From assembly GCA_019914945.1 (NCBI GenBank), contig CM034105.1, positions 11,408,001 to 11,472,000 on the forward strand: DNA of 64,000 bases, in the 5' to 3' direction. Source of the stretch: Typha latifolia. Taxonomy: Eukaryota; Streptophyta; Magnoliopsida; Poales; Typhaceae. The position numbers and the translations under genes are program-made. The notes below the pieces were generated by a model. It worked only from the letters and a program-made list of their open reading frames with translations, was not told where the DNA came from and made no database searches. Shown here piece by piece: positions 24,197 through 37,330 of the stretch (position 1 is its first letter; every line of letters begins with the position of its first letter).

Positions 24197-27100
24197 ATGG
24201 CGTCTCACCGATCTCTTCTCATCTCTATCTTAATCTCTCTCCTCCTTCTAATCCCCTTCTCTCTCGTCGTCTCCACCTTCGACTTCCGTTCTCGACTCCT
24301 CTCATTCTCCCTGCCCTTCCCCTCCCCTCCTCCCTGCTCCTCCTCCGCAGCCTCTGCCGGAATGAGGCGATCGCCGCCTCTCAAGGTGTTCATGTATGAC
24401 CTCCCCCGCCGTTTCAACCTAGACATGCTCGACTCTGCCGGCGAGAGGGGTCCAGCGGCCGGAGGTAGGTTCCCGGCGTGGCCGCCGGGGACGGGGATAA
24501 AGAGGCAGCACAGCGTCGAGTATTGGATGATGGCGTCGCTTGTAGGGAGTGGTGAGAAGGAAGAGGAGGAGGAGGAGGGGAAGGAGGTCGTCAGGGTTTG
24601 GGATGGGGAGAAGGCGGAGGTGTTCTTCGTGCCGTTCTTCTCGTCGCTTAGTTTTAATGTGCATGGGAGGAATATGACGGATCCTGATACGGAGATCGAT
24701 CGGCAGCTTCAGGTGCGTTGTGATTTTAATGGGAAAAAAAAGTGTTTCTTTTCGAAGAATTTTGAGTTGATTATTCCGTGAATTACTGGAGAATCCGAGA
24801 TTTTTTAATCAACAAACGATAGAGAATACTTTATTCTTGAATCTTAGTGAGATATGGTAGGATAGTGTTTATAATTGAGGGAGATATTAAAAAAATAATA
24901 ATCCAACTTGCTAATTAATGATCGAGATTTGAATTGCATAGTGATTTAAGATTTCTTTAAAGTAACAGTAAGTATTAGAACGGGTTAAGAGTGAGCCTTG
25001 CGAGGACATCTTATACGTATATTTCACTAAAGCCGTAAGAAAATGGACTAGGTTTTCAACTTCTGTATTTGGGGAGGCGGCAGATTCCGGTGATGGATTT
25101 GGGGAGACGGCGGATTCTCTGGTGACATCACCTTAATCCACTTCATGGTGAAGGATATTTTAATTCACAAAAGACAATGCATTTGAAAAGCTATCACTTT
25201 CATTGTTTAAATATATGAGATCAATAGGAGGGGCTACAAAAAGAGAGGAATGAATGTTACTTTTCTGTCATTAAGGGAATGAATTTCAAGAAATAGTTTA
25301 TTGGTGGATGACTTGCAAAATAATAAGCTACCCTCATTTATTTAAAGGTTGCAAGTGTTACCTTGAAAAAATAAAACTTGAACCGTGGATATCTTACACA
25401 CCAACCTTTCCCTCCAGCTCTGCTACCCAAATGAACCCTCACCTACTTGAGCATGGATTAATGTTTATTCTCAAATATGTGAGTAGGTTGTAGTTAGTGG
25501 AAGAGCGATGTACTTTGATGAGCTCGTTCAGATGTTCATCATTGCAAGGGTGCCTGGTAGATCATCTTCTGATATCATTAGCAAAAACAAAAAAATTTGA
25601 TTTTGTAGTTGACAATCGGTATCAGGTTGCATTTAGATAGTATTCCTTTTGCCACGTTTTATCATAGGATTTAAGGGAGATAGTGCATCAAACTTTTTAG
25701 CAAGGGCCAACTTGATCTTCTTCGGCAGGGGATCTCGGATGAGGGAACCGTAGGAGAGCCACCAACTCCAACTATCGTCCATGTACAACCCATACTAGAT
25801 CTGACCAATTCTGCAATTTGGATAGAAATGAAATTGTGATGCTGAGATCTTAGGTAGAAACAGGTGATATTCTAGTAGGTAAGTTGCTTTCTTTGCTTGC
25901 GAGAATTTATAGTCTTATACTAAAGATTTTTTAGTAGTCTAATGTTCGTATTTTAATTATTCGCTCACTTTCTGTTGGATTGGACCATTTTGGTAAATGA
26001 CCAGCTATAGAGTGGCTTTTGGAAAAGAAAGATATGAGAATGTGATCCTTGAAGATGAAGGGTAAAGGAAAATATTAGATATGAATTCTTTTGCGCCTTG
26101 GTTGAATGAAGGGAATACTTTCTGTTAGGTTTTCCTTAGGTAAATGCTGATATTACTAATGGAAATCTCCATATCTATTTCCTCTTTTGAAGTTTAAGGT
26201 TTCTAATAATGATGGATTGGAGATTTGGTAATAGGAAACTAGGAACAATACACATAGTGTATGTAATCTATCCCTTTATCAAACACTTGATTGGGGTTTG
26301 TTCTAAGATTAATACTAACATAATTATGGATTATGGAGCTTCCTTACATCTTAAAATGTATTTTTAGGTGCGGCAAATTTGTCTGCAAATTTATATGTGG
26401 TCCCTCTAGACTCCCTATCGACATCTGGATGGCACTCTACAACAAGTTGCCTGGTGATGTTTGAGTGAGCTTCTTTTGAAGGTAGGTTTCAACAAATAAT
26501 GATGGTTTATGTGAAGAGATTATGAAAGGTTGCTCAATATCTTCCATTATTCTTTTGATAGGTTTCTTTGAGGGAGAAGTTAGTGTGGAGGATCTTGAGT
26601 TTATGACTTTATGTGCAGCATAAGTTAATCTGGAAGCTAGAGTTATTTTAGTCAATATTTTTGTGGTATTATCTTTCTTGAAATTCTAACATCTTCATCT
26701 TTATTTTTATTTTTATTTTGGTTATACTAAACAGAAATAGATGATAGCTTATTTGAGTGATCGTACTATTGTTAACTTAGCAGCACTTGATATGCATAAG
26801 GCAGTGTATGTAAGAACTATGGTAGTACCCCTGCAAAGAAGTGTTTAGGTAGCGGTAGAGATAAAACAATTAAACAAGGATATTATTTGCCATTTAGCTT
26901 AATGTGAGTTGTGGTTGCTTGGCCCATCAACTTTTTTCTGTACCACTACTTTAGTAGCACCGCCCAATCTAGTATTCAGTTTTTACCTTCAAACATTTTC
27001 TATTTTTCTGGTTTTTTGCATTTGTTAAAATGTTGTTATGATCCTTATATATCCAATTGAATTTCTAGTGCCATCTGTGCCCTCCTTTATTCTGTACGTG

Positions 27101-29460
27101 TAGTGCCTTGGCTGCCAGTATGCTGTAGGCTGCAGCAACCTTTATTAGCTTCTCCTATTGCTTTTTATGTGATTAACCGATTATCTTCTTTTTTTTTCTT
27201 TTTTCCTTTTCTTCTATTTGTAGTAGCAAGGCTTTTCATGATTGTAGAGCCCAAAGGCTGCACCTAGTTTTTCCTGTGATATAGTTTTCCCTTGAAAGAT
27301 GAGACTTTGAAATATATTTGTCAGCCTATATACTCCTTAGCATATGCCTTCTCTGAAATGTGCAAATAATATCCTACTTTCCTCAATCTGATTCTTTATT
27401 CTGTTTTTTGAGGATGAACATGTGCTATATTCTATCCTATATTTCAAATGCATGTAAGGCAGGTTGCAAGATCAGTATAGCAGAAAAGTACAATAATCTT
27501 CTAAATATTCCTGAATCCAGGGATCATATAGAGTTCAACAGTGTTTTTTCTTTGTTTTTTGTACAGGACAGATCCAAGAGGTCCAATTTTGTGTCCTCTT
27601 CTGCATTAGTTCCATTCTCTTATTGATTATTATTATCAAGTAGAGGTTCAAAGAAAAATTACATCTGGAAACTCAAAAAGAGTTTTTATGTATTTCTTAG
27701 TTGGGCAACCTGAAGGCATGGTCTTCAAATGCTTTAATGGAAATGCTTATCATGCATTGTCAATTTCATGGTTGCAGGTTGACCTTCTCGACATTTTGAG
27801 GAAATCGAAATACTGGCAACGGTCAGCTGGCCGTGACCATGTGATTCCCATCCATCACCCAAATGCTTTTAGATTTTTGCGGGATCTTGTGAATGCTTCT
27901 ATTCTTGTGGTTTCAGATTTTGCGCGATATCCCAGGAATGTTTCTTTCCTAAGAAAAGATGTTGTTGCTCCATATGTTCACGTTGTTGATTCCTTTTTGG
28001 ATGACAATCCTCCTGACCCATTTGAATCTCGTTCTACGCTTCTCTTCTTTCGAGGTCGTACAGTCAGGAAAGATGTATGATGTTGTATCTTGTCATTGTG
28101 TATATAGTATATGAATATAGTATGTGTACACCACTGATCTGGTCCACTATTTTTGCAGGAAGGAATTGTCCGTTTAAAACTAGCAAAGATGTTAAAAGTC
28201 TATGATGATGTGCACTTTGAGGATAGCCTTGCTACTGGCCAAGGCATAAAAGCAGTATGTTGGCAATTATAATTTTTCTTCTCCTTCTTTAGTACATGGT
28301 TCGATTAGATTGATGCATTTCATACATGGTTTGGTATAATGTGGTTGCTCAGAGGCTCATTCAGTAGACATCTAAGTATATTGCTTTGTAATGTCTTGTA
28401 TGAGCACTTCAAAAAAAAATTTTAATATATTTTAGATTGTGTTATGGGATTTAATCTGTTTGATCAGTTATCTGGTTCAATACAAATGTTTAACACTTAC
28501 CTTCTTGTTTGATAGGAGAACATATGTATTAGATGATACAATCATGTTATGTTTGTTAGATGTCTGCATCACCTTTCTTTATGAGAGAGCAGCTTAGGTA
28601 TCCCCTTGACCTGTGCTTTGAATACGCACTGAGTTAGTGCTTAGATGACCTCCCACTAGCAGCAGTTTGGCATCTTAGTTAGTATATTTATTTTCTGTCT
28701 GTGCTTTTGCTCTTACATGTTTCTTATTATTCGTCTTCTGAGTTTTGCCTATAGAAATAGACAAGGTAATGATCCTGCCAGAAATTTGCCAGTGTTTACT
28801 TGTTTATGTGCCTACTCATGTTATGCAGCAGCTTTTTTTCCTATGTGCCAGAGTTGGATCGATTTTCCTATTACGCAACAACGTTATATGACTGAATTGT
28901 CCACCAGTTTTGCAAATATGTTCTATTTTTAATCCGAACTTCTATCTTTTCCTTTTTTCCTATTTCAATCATCATCATGCATATTTGTAACACTATATGC
29001 ACTATTAGAAGCACAATAATATCTCAAAGTTTGATCTCACCAGTCCACAGAAGGCATGCGATCATCCAAGTTTTGTCTTCATCCAGCTGGGGACACTCCC
29101 TCCTCATGCCGCCTATTTGATGCCATCGTCAGCCATTGTGTCCCTGTGATCGTGAGCGACAAAATTGAGCTCCCTTTTGAAGACGAGATCGATTACACGG
29201 ACTTCTCACTCTTCTTCTCAGTCCAAGAAGCTCTGCAGCCTGATTACTTGGTCACGCAGCTGAGGCAGATCAGCAAAGAGAGGTGGATTGAGATGTGGAG
29301 AACATTAAAGAATGTCTCTCACCTCTACGAGTTCCAGCATCCCCCCAAAAGTGGCGATGCAGTGAACATGATATGGCGACAGGTGAGGCATAAGCTCCCT
29401 GCAGCCAATCTTGCAGTTCACAGGATTAAGAGGCTAAAAATTCCTGACTGGTGGGGATGA
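24197..29460 (+). CDS. Exostosin-family glycosyltransferase (GT47), complete, four exons
   Basis: A Golgi type II membrane glycosyltransferase of the plant exostosin/GT47 family, which makes wall polysaccharides or glycoprotein glycans; the substrate is unknown. Exons 24197-24712, 27778-28074, 28159-28254 and 29044-29460 all have GT-AG introns and join in phase 0, giving 441 residues. Residues 5-25 ([21 protein letters not shown]) are a signal anchor. The exostosin domain starts near residue 60 ([13 protein letters not shown]). It continues with [36 protein letters not shown], the [11 protein letters not shown] segment, [14 protein letters not shown], then [20 protein letters not shown] with [20 protein letters not shown], and ends [12 protein letters not shown] 24197 is chosen because it opens directly onto the anchor. 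An out-of-frame upstream ATG at 24157 overlaps it. Exon 1 is GC-rich and contains an acidic Glu run near residue 120; later exons are AT-richer. Intron 1 is 3.1 kb. Confidence 0.92.
24713..27777. other. GT47 intron 1
   Basis: A 3.1-kb AT-rich intron with donor CAG/GTGCGT and acceptor TTGCAG. It includes an imperfect duplication of about 30 bp (TTTGGGGAGGCGGCAGATTC and TTTGGGGAGACGGCGGATTC) at 25069-25125. No other gene is recognised. Confidence 0.6.
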
Positions 29461-30890
29461 AGCTGATAATTGTGTGCATATTAGCCCTTGGAATCATGGC
29501 TTTTGGTGGATACGAATTATGGAGCTTCGGCTGGCCATTCTGGGTGGCAAGAGGACATGATCAAATGCCAGTTTAGTGGTTCGACTGCGATTTTAGGTTA
29601 CTGATGCGCAGTCAAGATATTACTTCCTACACCCAATTTTCCTTCATATTTGTTACCTTCATGCTGATTCTTTTTCCTGTATCAAAGGGAGAAAATAAGT
29701 ATAAATGAAGCAGCTATTGACAGTGTATATACTATGTAATCAGCAACACTTAATCGGATATTCTATTAGATTCATTTCTTTTGCCCGTCGACAGAACATT
29801 TTGAAATGTAAAACTGTGCATAAAATCATCCAGTCTGTACTACCAATCCTGCCTCTTTCTAGGTAAATGAAAGAAACTTTAAAATCTACCTGCAATTCTT
29901 GGGAGAATGGTTGGTGCTTGAACCCAATTGCACTGCACATTGCATGCTAAATGAATATATAAATAAACCAAAACTAAAGATGAAAATTATAAAAAATAAA
30001 ATTAGGCAATCTATCTTCATCTGGATATCTACCAGAATTGTGCATAAAAATAGAAGGCAATTTAGCCATAGTTCATAGGTTTGTATGTAGTTTAGCCTTA
30101 AGTTTATATTCATATTAATAAAATAATAGGTATTATAAATATGAGGTAACTCGTGAACCCCAAAAAAACTAGCTTCGATACCAATTAAAGATTGTGCCAA
30201 TGTTAAAACATGATACATATAGTTGCCACTATCTGATTTGTGATTACTCAAACTCATAATAAAATTCTATTTCTCCTTTTCCTCTAAAAATAAACTACTA
30301 TATCCACTTATTTGACATTCTATATGATAATTTATACCCACTTAGATAACTTGATTAAATAGGGGAGAATTAGCAACCATATAATTCTGGCCCCAAGACC
30401 TATTCCAACCATACATTTCATAAATTCATTAGAGATTAATTAAGAGGAAGAAGAGAAAGTAAAAGTAATATGAAGATGGAGCTTGGTATTAGGAGAGAGT
30501 AATCAATAGTTGATGGAGATTAGAATGGAGACAAGTCAGGAAGAGATTGAGAGTTTGAGAACGAGTGTAATTGATAGAAGGGAAAAATTGACAAAGATTG
30601 GGAGGAAGGGAAATATAAATGTTCCCTTCCTACCAATTTTAGACAGAAAAACAAATTATTTCCACCAACAAAAGTGTTAATTTGAAGCATTTAGACAGTT
30701 CAAAAGCTTTAATGTCACGGATTTTTAACACCATGTTATAGTTCAATGGATCTAAGTATAATTTACATTAAATTCAATTAGGACTATCCAATAAGTAAAA
30801 AAATATATTAAAGAACAAGAATATAGGGGCAAGATCAATTGATAATATCTATCCCATTTTTTTGCCAATGTGAAAAACTCCCAAATATTT
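29461..30890. other. GT47 3' flank, no gene recognised
   Basis: The first few hundred bases are probably the 3' UTR. The rest is AT-rich. A 123-codon minus-strand frame at 29886-30257 is rich in Phe, Ile and Leu with no recognisable domain and is not accepted. Confidence 0.5.
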
Positions 30891-30904
30891 TTAGTTCATC
30901 TAGA

Positions 30905-31400
30905 CGTACAATAGGCTCCACCCGCCCAAACTCGGCCCGAACTCGCCCAGTTTTAATTAGGCTAAGCCTGGCCTAAGCCCAATTTAGGCCCGACTTGACT
31001 CGAGCCCAAGATGGTAGTGAGCGGCATGGGTTAAACCTTTGCTTGCTCGGCCAAGCCTGAAAGTCTGATCTACTACTCTCATCTATAGCCCAATCCATAA
31101 TGCATGCATATTCCTATAATTTTTTTAGTAGTAAACTATATATTAATATATACGTATATTTCTATGAAAGATAACTAAAATATATTTATATAAGTCTATT
31201 AAACTCGGCCCAAAAAATATAATATTTCTTATATTTAACTCCTAACCCAAGCTGAATATTTAATAGGCTAGTGGGCGGTAATGGGTTAAAATATTCTAGT
31301 CTGGCCCGAATTTGTCCGGCCCGAGTGATTGGTAGGTCGGGCCATAAATAAATATTTAAGCCCGGTTGGTCCGAAAAATCCGGCCCGGCTCACCTAATGA
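30905..31400. mobile_element. Possible hAT-like MITE
   Basis: An AT-rich block whose edges are rich in GGCCCG and CGGGCC words (left TAGGCTCCACCCGCCCAAAC, right GGCCCGGCTCACCTA), inverted relative to each other. This pattern is common in plant hAT MITEs. No target duplication is found. Confidence 0.4.
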
Positions 31401-33415
31401 TCACGTCTTCATCGTTACATAATGTGACGGAGATAGGGCAAGAATAACTTGATCAAACGCATGCTTGCGGGGAGAATTAATATTAGAAACACTTTGAATT
31501 TAAACAGTCAATTATTCCTGTGGGGGTGTGGAAAGCTCTATTTTGTTTTTGTTTACATATTGCATAGAAGTCAAAGACTTTGGGGGAAGCTCTGGCTTAG
31601 AAGAATATCCTAAGATGACCATCTTTATAAACAAATTTTTGTCCTGAGTTTTTTAAACCTTTATATTTTATTTTTAATACCTTAAAAATATACTGAGTTA
31701 ACTTGCACCTATTTCATTAATTGTCAAAGAAATTAAAAAAAAAATCTTAAATACCTTCCCCTTCTATTTTTACCTTAACATTTAAAATCTTTCTATTCTA
31801 CATTTACAGTTAAATTTAATTCATCTATGAAGGTAATTTTAAGATATTAAAAGCAACATGGGGGGGTCAAATAAAATATACCTATGGATAATAACAAAGA
31901 TAGTGTTTTTTTCTTCATAAATTTCCCTTTATATGGTAAGTGCTTTCTTTTTATTTATTATCTTGGGAAAGAAAAAGAAGAAGAAAATATGTGCTATGAA
32001 ATAAAAAAAGGCAACCAAAAGGGTGACAACATATTAAGTTCCAAAGTACAATTGTTATGCTTAATAAATAATCAACTTCGTGCTATGTTGGCATCCTAAA
32101 GAATCTTTGACAAGGGTAGTGATTTATAATACAAATTAAATAATTACCAATTAATATAATTAATAATTTATTGGTAATTATAATTAATAATTTATCTTAT
32201 AACTTTGTTAGTATTTTAAATAAAAAAAACTAAATGCACGACATAAACCTAATTTGGTATTAAAATTTGGCAGGATACTTAATTTTGCCAAATACACCAC
32301 AAGACATTTATCCCCCCCTTCTTATCGACATTTGCATTTTATTCTATTATATATTCAATGTACTCAATGTACTCAAATGGTGGCTAAGGATAGAGTTTTT
32401 GACCAACCCATCTCTGATCTAATTTATTTATTTTTAAATAGAATTAATAAATAGGTCTAATTTACTATAACTATAATAAAAATACTGAATTGATCAACAT
32501 TTTATTTCTATGCAAAAATGCTGTTTGGTCCTAAAACGCTAACTAATTCAATATTATATATATATATATATAAATTCTTTAACTTTAGTTTTTTAGCAAT
32601 TAAAAAATATTACCTAGCGATAAAAATGCTAAGCTGATCAGCATTTTTGTAAGAGCTACGATGAATTAGACCCTATTTGACAATGAGTTTGAGGGACAAT
32701 CTATTTGGGTAAACAAATAAAATGAAAAACAAATCTAGTTTGATCAAATATATGCCAATAATGCCTTAAGCATCAATTACATTACATAGTTTATATATAT
32801 ATATATATATATTTCTAACCCTTTTGGTTGAAAGTTAGGTTATAATATGGAGGTCTACACCTACTTTTGTTCATCTTCAATTAAGGCAACTCAAGGCTTT
32901 CTTCTGGAGTATAACTAATAATATCCTAGGATGGCCATCTTTGTCAAGCAATTCTATGTTCATGTAGAAAATAGACATGAGCTTTCACACATGGGAAATG
33001 GAGGAGAAAAAAAAAGAGAGGAAAAGAAAAAAAAAATAGAAGAAGACTTTTAAAAAATATTCGGATATGAATTCGGATATGAGTTAAAAATATGAATACA
33101 GATACAGGTCAGATATAATTTTTCAGATATGGATACGAATATTAGATATCCGTTTAACCGTATATCTAATAAATACTTCACAATTTTTAATTTACTTATT
33201 TAAATAGTAAATATTGATATTGTTACTTGTGTTCTATATTTTACTAAATTCATATATATTTGATATGCAAAAAATTATTCTTTCTAAAAATCTTAATATT
33301 TTATATTAATTATCTCAAAAAAAAAAATATCATAATTCATTTAAAACTCAATTTACATTGGATTAAGACTCAATCTTTTATTTAAATATTTAAAAATTAC
33401 TGGTATCATGGTCTT

Positions 33416-33452
<37 letters not shown>

Positions 33453-33730
33453 TATTGCATGAAGATGAATATCAAATGATTTTTTTTATAGAAAACTGAT
33501 TAACTTCAAAAACATCTAAAATTGAGACATGAGAGGAGAAAATTAATAAATGTTTATATATGAAGCATGACGTCTGTTTACCACTGTAAACATAATTGTA
33601 ATATTTGTGAATTTTATCAAAAAAAAAAAAAAAAAACCCTTCAATTTTTTAGGCATTAAAAGTAAAATATATCTATAGTAGAGTGTTTAATTATAATAAA
33701 AGTAAAATATAGGGTCTTTTTGATAAATTT
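31401..33730. other. Intergenic DNA upstream of EXO70
   Basis: AT-rich, with the second MITE copy at 32401-32747, (AT)n runs near 32791-32812 and 33430-33454, and a patch of GGATATGAATTCGGATATGA-type repeats near 33060-33170 that recalls the 11.2-kb element. No gene seen. Confidence 0.55.
32401..32747. mobile_element. MITE, copy 2 of a two-copy family
   Basis: The ends GACCAACCCATCTCTGATC and AATCTAGTTTGATCAAATA correspond to those of the copy at 22421-22788. Internal words are shared (GGTCTAATTTACTATA against CTATAGTAAATTAGAC; CTGATCAGCATTTTTG). This copy is more decayed. Confidence 0.55.
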
Positions 33731-33861
33731 GTCCAAAAAAATTGACCCAATGTGAACGCTTCTATTCAATGTCGAGAGAGAGAAGAAAAAATAAATAAAT
33801 ATATGAATTGAGGGGAAGTCTCAACTTTGTGTAGAGTGTATCGATAAAATGCTAAAGGCGT

Positions 33862-33872
33862 ATATAGGAGGA
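33862..33872 (+). promoter_or_regulatory. Possible EXO70 TATA box
   Basis: GTATATAGGAG lies about 180 bases upstream of the EXO70 start codon, followed by a pyrimidine-rich leader (33950-34010). This is a plausible core promoter, by position only. Confidence 0.4.
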
Positions 33873-34043
33873 GAGTCGAAGGCACTTTCAAATACTCGAA
33901 TCCCTCCGACGAAGACGACGACATTGCTCCGAAGACTTAGACTTTTCCTTCCCGCCTGCTTCCAAACCCTATAACTGATCCTATTCCTCCTCCTCTTTCT
34001 CCCCTGCACCTACCCGAAACCTTAGCTACTACCAGCTCCGGCC

Positions 34044-36083
34044 ATGGCGACGGCGACGCCGAGGGCGGACGGACAGGAGAAGGTGATGGCGGCGGCGCAG
34101 CACATCGTCAAGAGCCTCGCTACCTCCAAGAACGCGGCTGACGACATGATCCGCATCCTCTCCGGCTTCGACAACCGCCTTTCCTCTATCTCCGACCTCT
34201 TCTCGCCCCCTCCTCCCTCCTCCGTCGATCAGAGCGGAGATTCCACCACCGCTGCAGTTGAAGTCTCCGTCGACTCCGTCTCTGAAGCAGGGGAGGATAG
34301 GGAGATCGAGATCTTGGGGGATATCGAGATCGAGGAGGGGATCGCGGAAGCCGAAGCTATTCTTGAGGATGCCGAGAAGGTTGTGCTGCAGTGGGATGAC
34401 TCCTCTGACTCCCTCATCTGGGATTCCTCCCCTTCCGCCGCCGGCGACTACCTCTCCGCCGTCGACGAGCTCATTTCCTTCTCCGCCTCCTCCTCTTCTC
34501 TCCTTGGCCGCGCCGAGACGGCTCTCCAGATCTCCATGACTCGCCTCGAGGATGAGTTCCGCCACCTCCTCCTTCGCGGTGCTGTCCCTCTCGCTTTTGA
34601 CGACCTCCATGGCTCCCTCCGCCGCCTCTCCCTCTCCTCCTTTCCCTCAGACAATGACGATTCCAGCACCTCCATCGAGGTGGAGCACCATGATCACTTG
34701 CCCAACTGCGAAGACCACGCTCGGATCTCCCTCGACCGGATCTCCTCCGATCTGATCCATCCTGAGGTGGTCGCAGAGCTCGCGGCGATCGCAGACCGCA
34801 TGATCGGTGCTGGCTACGGCCAGGAGCTGTGCCAGGTTTATGTCAATGTCCGCCGCGACGCCCTCCTGGAATCCCTCGCCGCTCTCGGTGTTGACAAGTT
34901 GAGCATCGACGAGGTGCAGAGAATCGAGTGGGGCGCCCTTGACGTCAAGATGAAGAAATGGATTCAAGCATTGAAGGTTGTCGTTTGTGGAGTCCTCTCT
35001 GGTGAGCGGCGCATCTGCGATCAGATCTTTGCTGCTTCCAATGAGCTGAAAGAGGAGTGCTTTGCGGAGGCCACAAAAGGTTGTGTTCTTCAGCTGCTAA
35101 ATTTTGGAGATGCCATTACCATCGTGCAGCGGTCATCGGAGAAGCTTTTCCGGATGCTTGGCATGTATGAGGCTCTTGCAGATGTAGCCACCGAACTTGA
35201 GGCATTGTTTGTTGGTGAGGCAAAGGAGTTCATCATGGAGGAGGCGAATGGAATTCTTTTGAGGTTGGGGGATGCGATAAGGGGCACGATTACTGAATTT
35301 GGGAATGCAGTTCAGGGGGAGAGTTCCCGTAAGCCATTGCAAGGCGGTGAGATCCACCCTCTGACTCGGTATGTGATGAATTATATCGGATTACTTGCTG
35401 ATTATAGCAGCTCTCTTAATTTTCTTCTTTGTGATTATGTGACTGATGGAGATTGTTCTACTGGGGGTGCAAGTATAACTCCTTTGGCTTATTGTGTGCT
35501 TAAGTTGATCACATATCTAGAGGTTAAGATAGAGGAAAAATCTAAACTTTATGAAGATGGAGGAATGCAGTATATATTTTTGATGAATAATATATTATAC
35601 ATAGTCCAGAAGGTTAAGGATTCAGAGCTGAAGACATTCTTGGGAGATAACTGGATTCGAAAGCGTCGTGGCCAAATCCGGCAGTATGCAACGAGCTATC
35701 TTAGAGCTTCATGGACCAAGGTATTATCCTTTTTGAGGGATGATGGACTGGGAGGGAATGGGAGCTCCTCTAGCGCCTCAAAGACTATTCTAAAAGAAAG
35801 GTTCAAGAATTTTAATTTGGCTTTCGAAGAAATATATAGGACTCAGACAACTTGGAAGGTTCCAGATCCTCAACTTAGAGAAGAATTGAAGATATCATTA
35901 TCAGAAATGGTAATTCCTGCTTATCGATCATTTGTGGGGCGATTCCGTGGTCAATTAGAGGGTGGACGGCATTCAACAAAGTATATCAAGTACACTCCAG
36001 ATGATTTAGAGAACCATGTATCAGATTTGTTTGAAGGGTTGCAGGGGTTGCCGAACATTCCAAGGAGAAAACTTAGCTTGTGA
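34044..36083 (+). CDS. EXO70B1-like: EXO70 exocyst subunit, probably B-group, intronless
   Basis: EXO70 is the exocyst subunit that binds plasma-membrane phosphoinositides and helps tether secretory vesicles. B-group members also act in autophagy-related transport and immunity. A single open frame of 679 residues opens with GCCATGGCG, a favourable context. The N-terminal helix-rich part (QEKVMAAAQHIVKSLATSKN, then ILSGFDNRLSSISDLF) is typical of plant EXO70, followed by a Ser/Pro-rich and acidic insert (about residues 55-130). The Pfam EXO70 region runs from about residue 295 (VQRIEWGALDVKMKKWIQAL) through HPLTRYVMNYIGLLADY, EVKIEEKSKLYED, MQYIFLMNNILYIVQKVKDS and EMVIPAYRSFVGRF to YIKYTPDDLENHVSDLFEG. 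The lack of introns fits most plant EXO70 subfamilies other than the A group. The 5' third is GC-rich at third positions and the 3' half AT-rich. The B assignment is from recall, without a tree. Confidence 0.92.
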   Translation: MATATPRADGQEKVMAAAQHIVKSLATSKNAADDMIRILSGFDNRLSSISDLFSPPPPSSVDQSGDSTTAAVEVSVDSVSEAGEDREIEILGDIEIEEGIAEAEAILEDAEKVVLQWDDSSDSLIWDSSPSAAGDYLSAVDELISFSASSSSLLGRAETALQISMTRLEDEFRHLLLRGAVPLAFDDLHGSLRRLSLSSFPSDNDDSSTSIEVEHHDHLPNCEDHARISLDRISSDLIHPEVVAELAAIADRMIGAGYGQELCQVYVNVRRDALLESLAALGVDKLSIDEVQRIEWGALDVKMKKWIQALKVVVCGVLSGERRICDQIFAASNELKEECFAEATKGCVLQLLNFGDAITIVQRSSEKLFRMLGMYEALADVATELEALFVGEAKEFIMEEANGILLRLGDAIRGTITEFGNAVQGESSRKPLQGGEIHPLTRYVMNYIGLLADYSSSLNFLLCDYVTDGDCSTGGASITPLAYCVLKLITYLEVKIEEKSKLYEDGGMQYIFLMNNILYIVQKVKDSELKTFLGDNWIRKRRGQIRQYATSYLRASWTKVLSFLRDDGLGGNGSSSSASKTILKERFKNFNLAFEEIYRTQTTWKVPDPQLREELKISLSEMVIPAYRSFVGRFRGQLEGGRHSTKYIKYTPDDLENHVSDLFEGLQGLPNIPRRKLSL

Positions 36084-36929
36084 TCTACGGTGCTGATCAA
36101 GGTGAGTACCATTTCGTGTTGAAACTTCCATGTGGAATTCATACTGTGTAAGCTTTATGCTATTGGTTTTATTGTTGTTTGCTTGGTCATACAACAATCT
36201 TCGATGCTTGTAATTTTGATGTACTATTTACAGTTAGTCCTCCACGCTGTAGTTTTTTCTCGATCTCTTTTCTGTCTATCATTAAACTATTTGTACAGTC
36301 ACCAAAGCTAGTGCATGCAGTTCAGTTAACTTGAGTGTTTCTGAAGATTCATTGAATCGTTTTTCTTTAATGCGCGAGTTTTTGCAGTTCCATAGTCAAC
36401 ATGCACTTCGCAAAGTAGTTGCTGAAAGAGTGCTGTCTTTTGAAGCTTTCACCCACTAGTTTTCTTTTTTAACATGTGTACCACTATTATATTGTTCTAT
36501 AAGATGTGTTTTTCTGTGACTTCAATATTGTAATTTTGACAAATGTTGAGCAGAATAACTTCTTTTATTTTCTTCCTATTTCTTTTGGTGTGTCATATAG
36601 GGATACATTTCATGTATGGATATAATACTTTTAAGATAGTCCACTTGAACAAGGTTCTCAGTCATTTTGGGTATATGAAAATTTGTTTGAGGACTTGCAC
36701 GACCTAACAGAAACATCTATTGGCCAGATATTGTGCATTATCTTTCTTTTACATAGATGTTTTCAGTCAAGTCAATGTTCTTATTATGTAGTCTAAATTT
36801 GATGTTTTGTTTTGAAGAACGAACTAATAATTATTATCAATGTCATACCTAAGGATTGGCTAGCAAGACACATATTGCAGCATGTGACTTGCAAAGCTAG
36901 TATGCCGCTAGATCACTGAGAATACGTTT

Positions 36930-37330
36930 AGAGCCAATTCTAAAAGGAACTCAATTGATTTCATTTGGAAAAGAATTCTACTAGTTGGAAAGTAATGAAA
37001 CTGAAATAAAATCTATCTAATCTTGCTGTTTGGAATTAGATTAGAATTCATTTCATTATATTCTCTTTTCCTATTTTACCCATGAGAGTCAATAAGAATG
37101 TAATAGATTATGAGTTAATTTTGAGATTTGGAAAGATTAACTTAAGCGGCAGATGAATTCCTTCCAAATCTGACCTCAAATCATTGAATTTTGTTACATA
37201 CACTAAGATCCAACCCAAATCCATTAAAACCAATTTAAATTTCATCACTTAATAGTTCCAAACAACGAATTAGGTGAAATTAGAATTCCAAATCAATTGA
37301 ATTCCACTGATTTGGTGATTCCAAATATGG
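36930..37330. mobile_element. Possible MITE downstream of EXO70
   Basis: Repeated inverted words GGAATTAGATTAGAATTC and GAAATTAGAATTCCAA, with CAAACAACGAATTAGG near the right side, suggest a palindromic MITE. Ends and target site are not resolved. Confidence 0.3.

Noticed and set aside
29886..30257. 123-codon hydrophobic frame considered as a small membrane protein
   Set aside because: AT-rich composition gives a Phe/Ile/Leu-rich peptide; no promoter, domain or conservation signal is visible.
34029..34610. 193-codon antisense frame opposite EXO70
   Set aside because: It is a shadow of the GC-rich EXO70 5' coding region; the sense frame has clear family homology.
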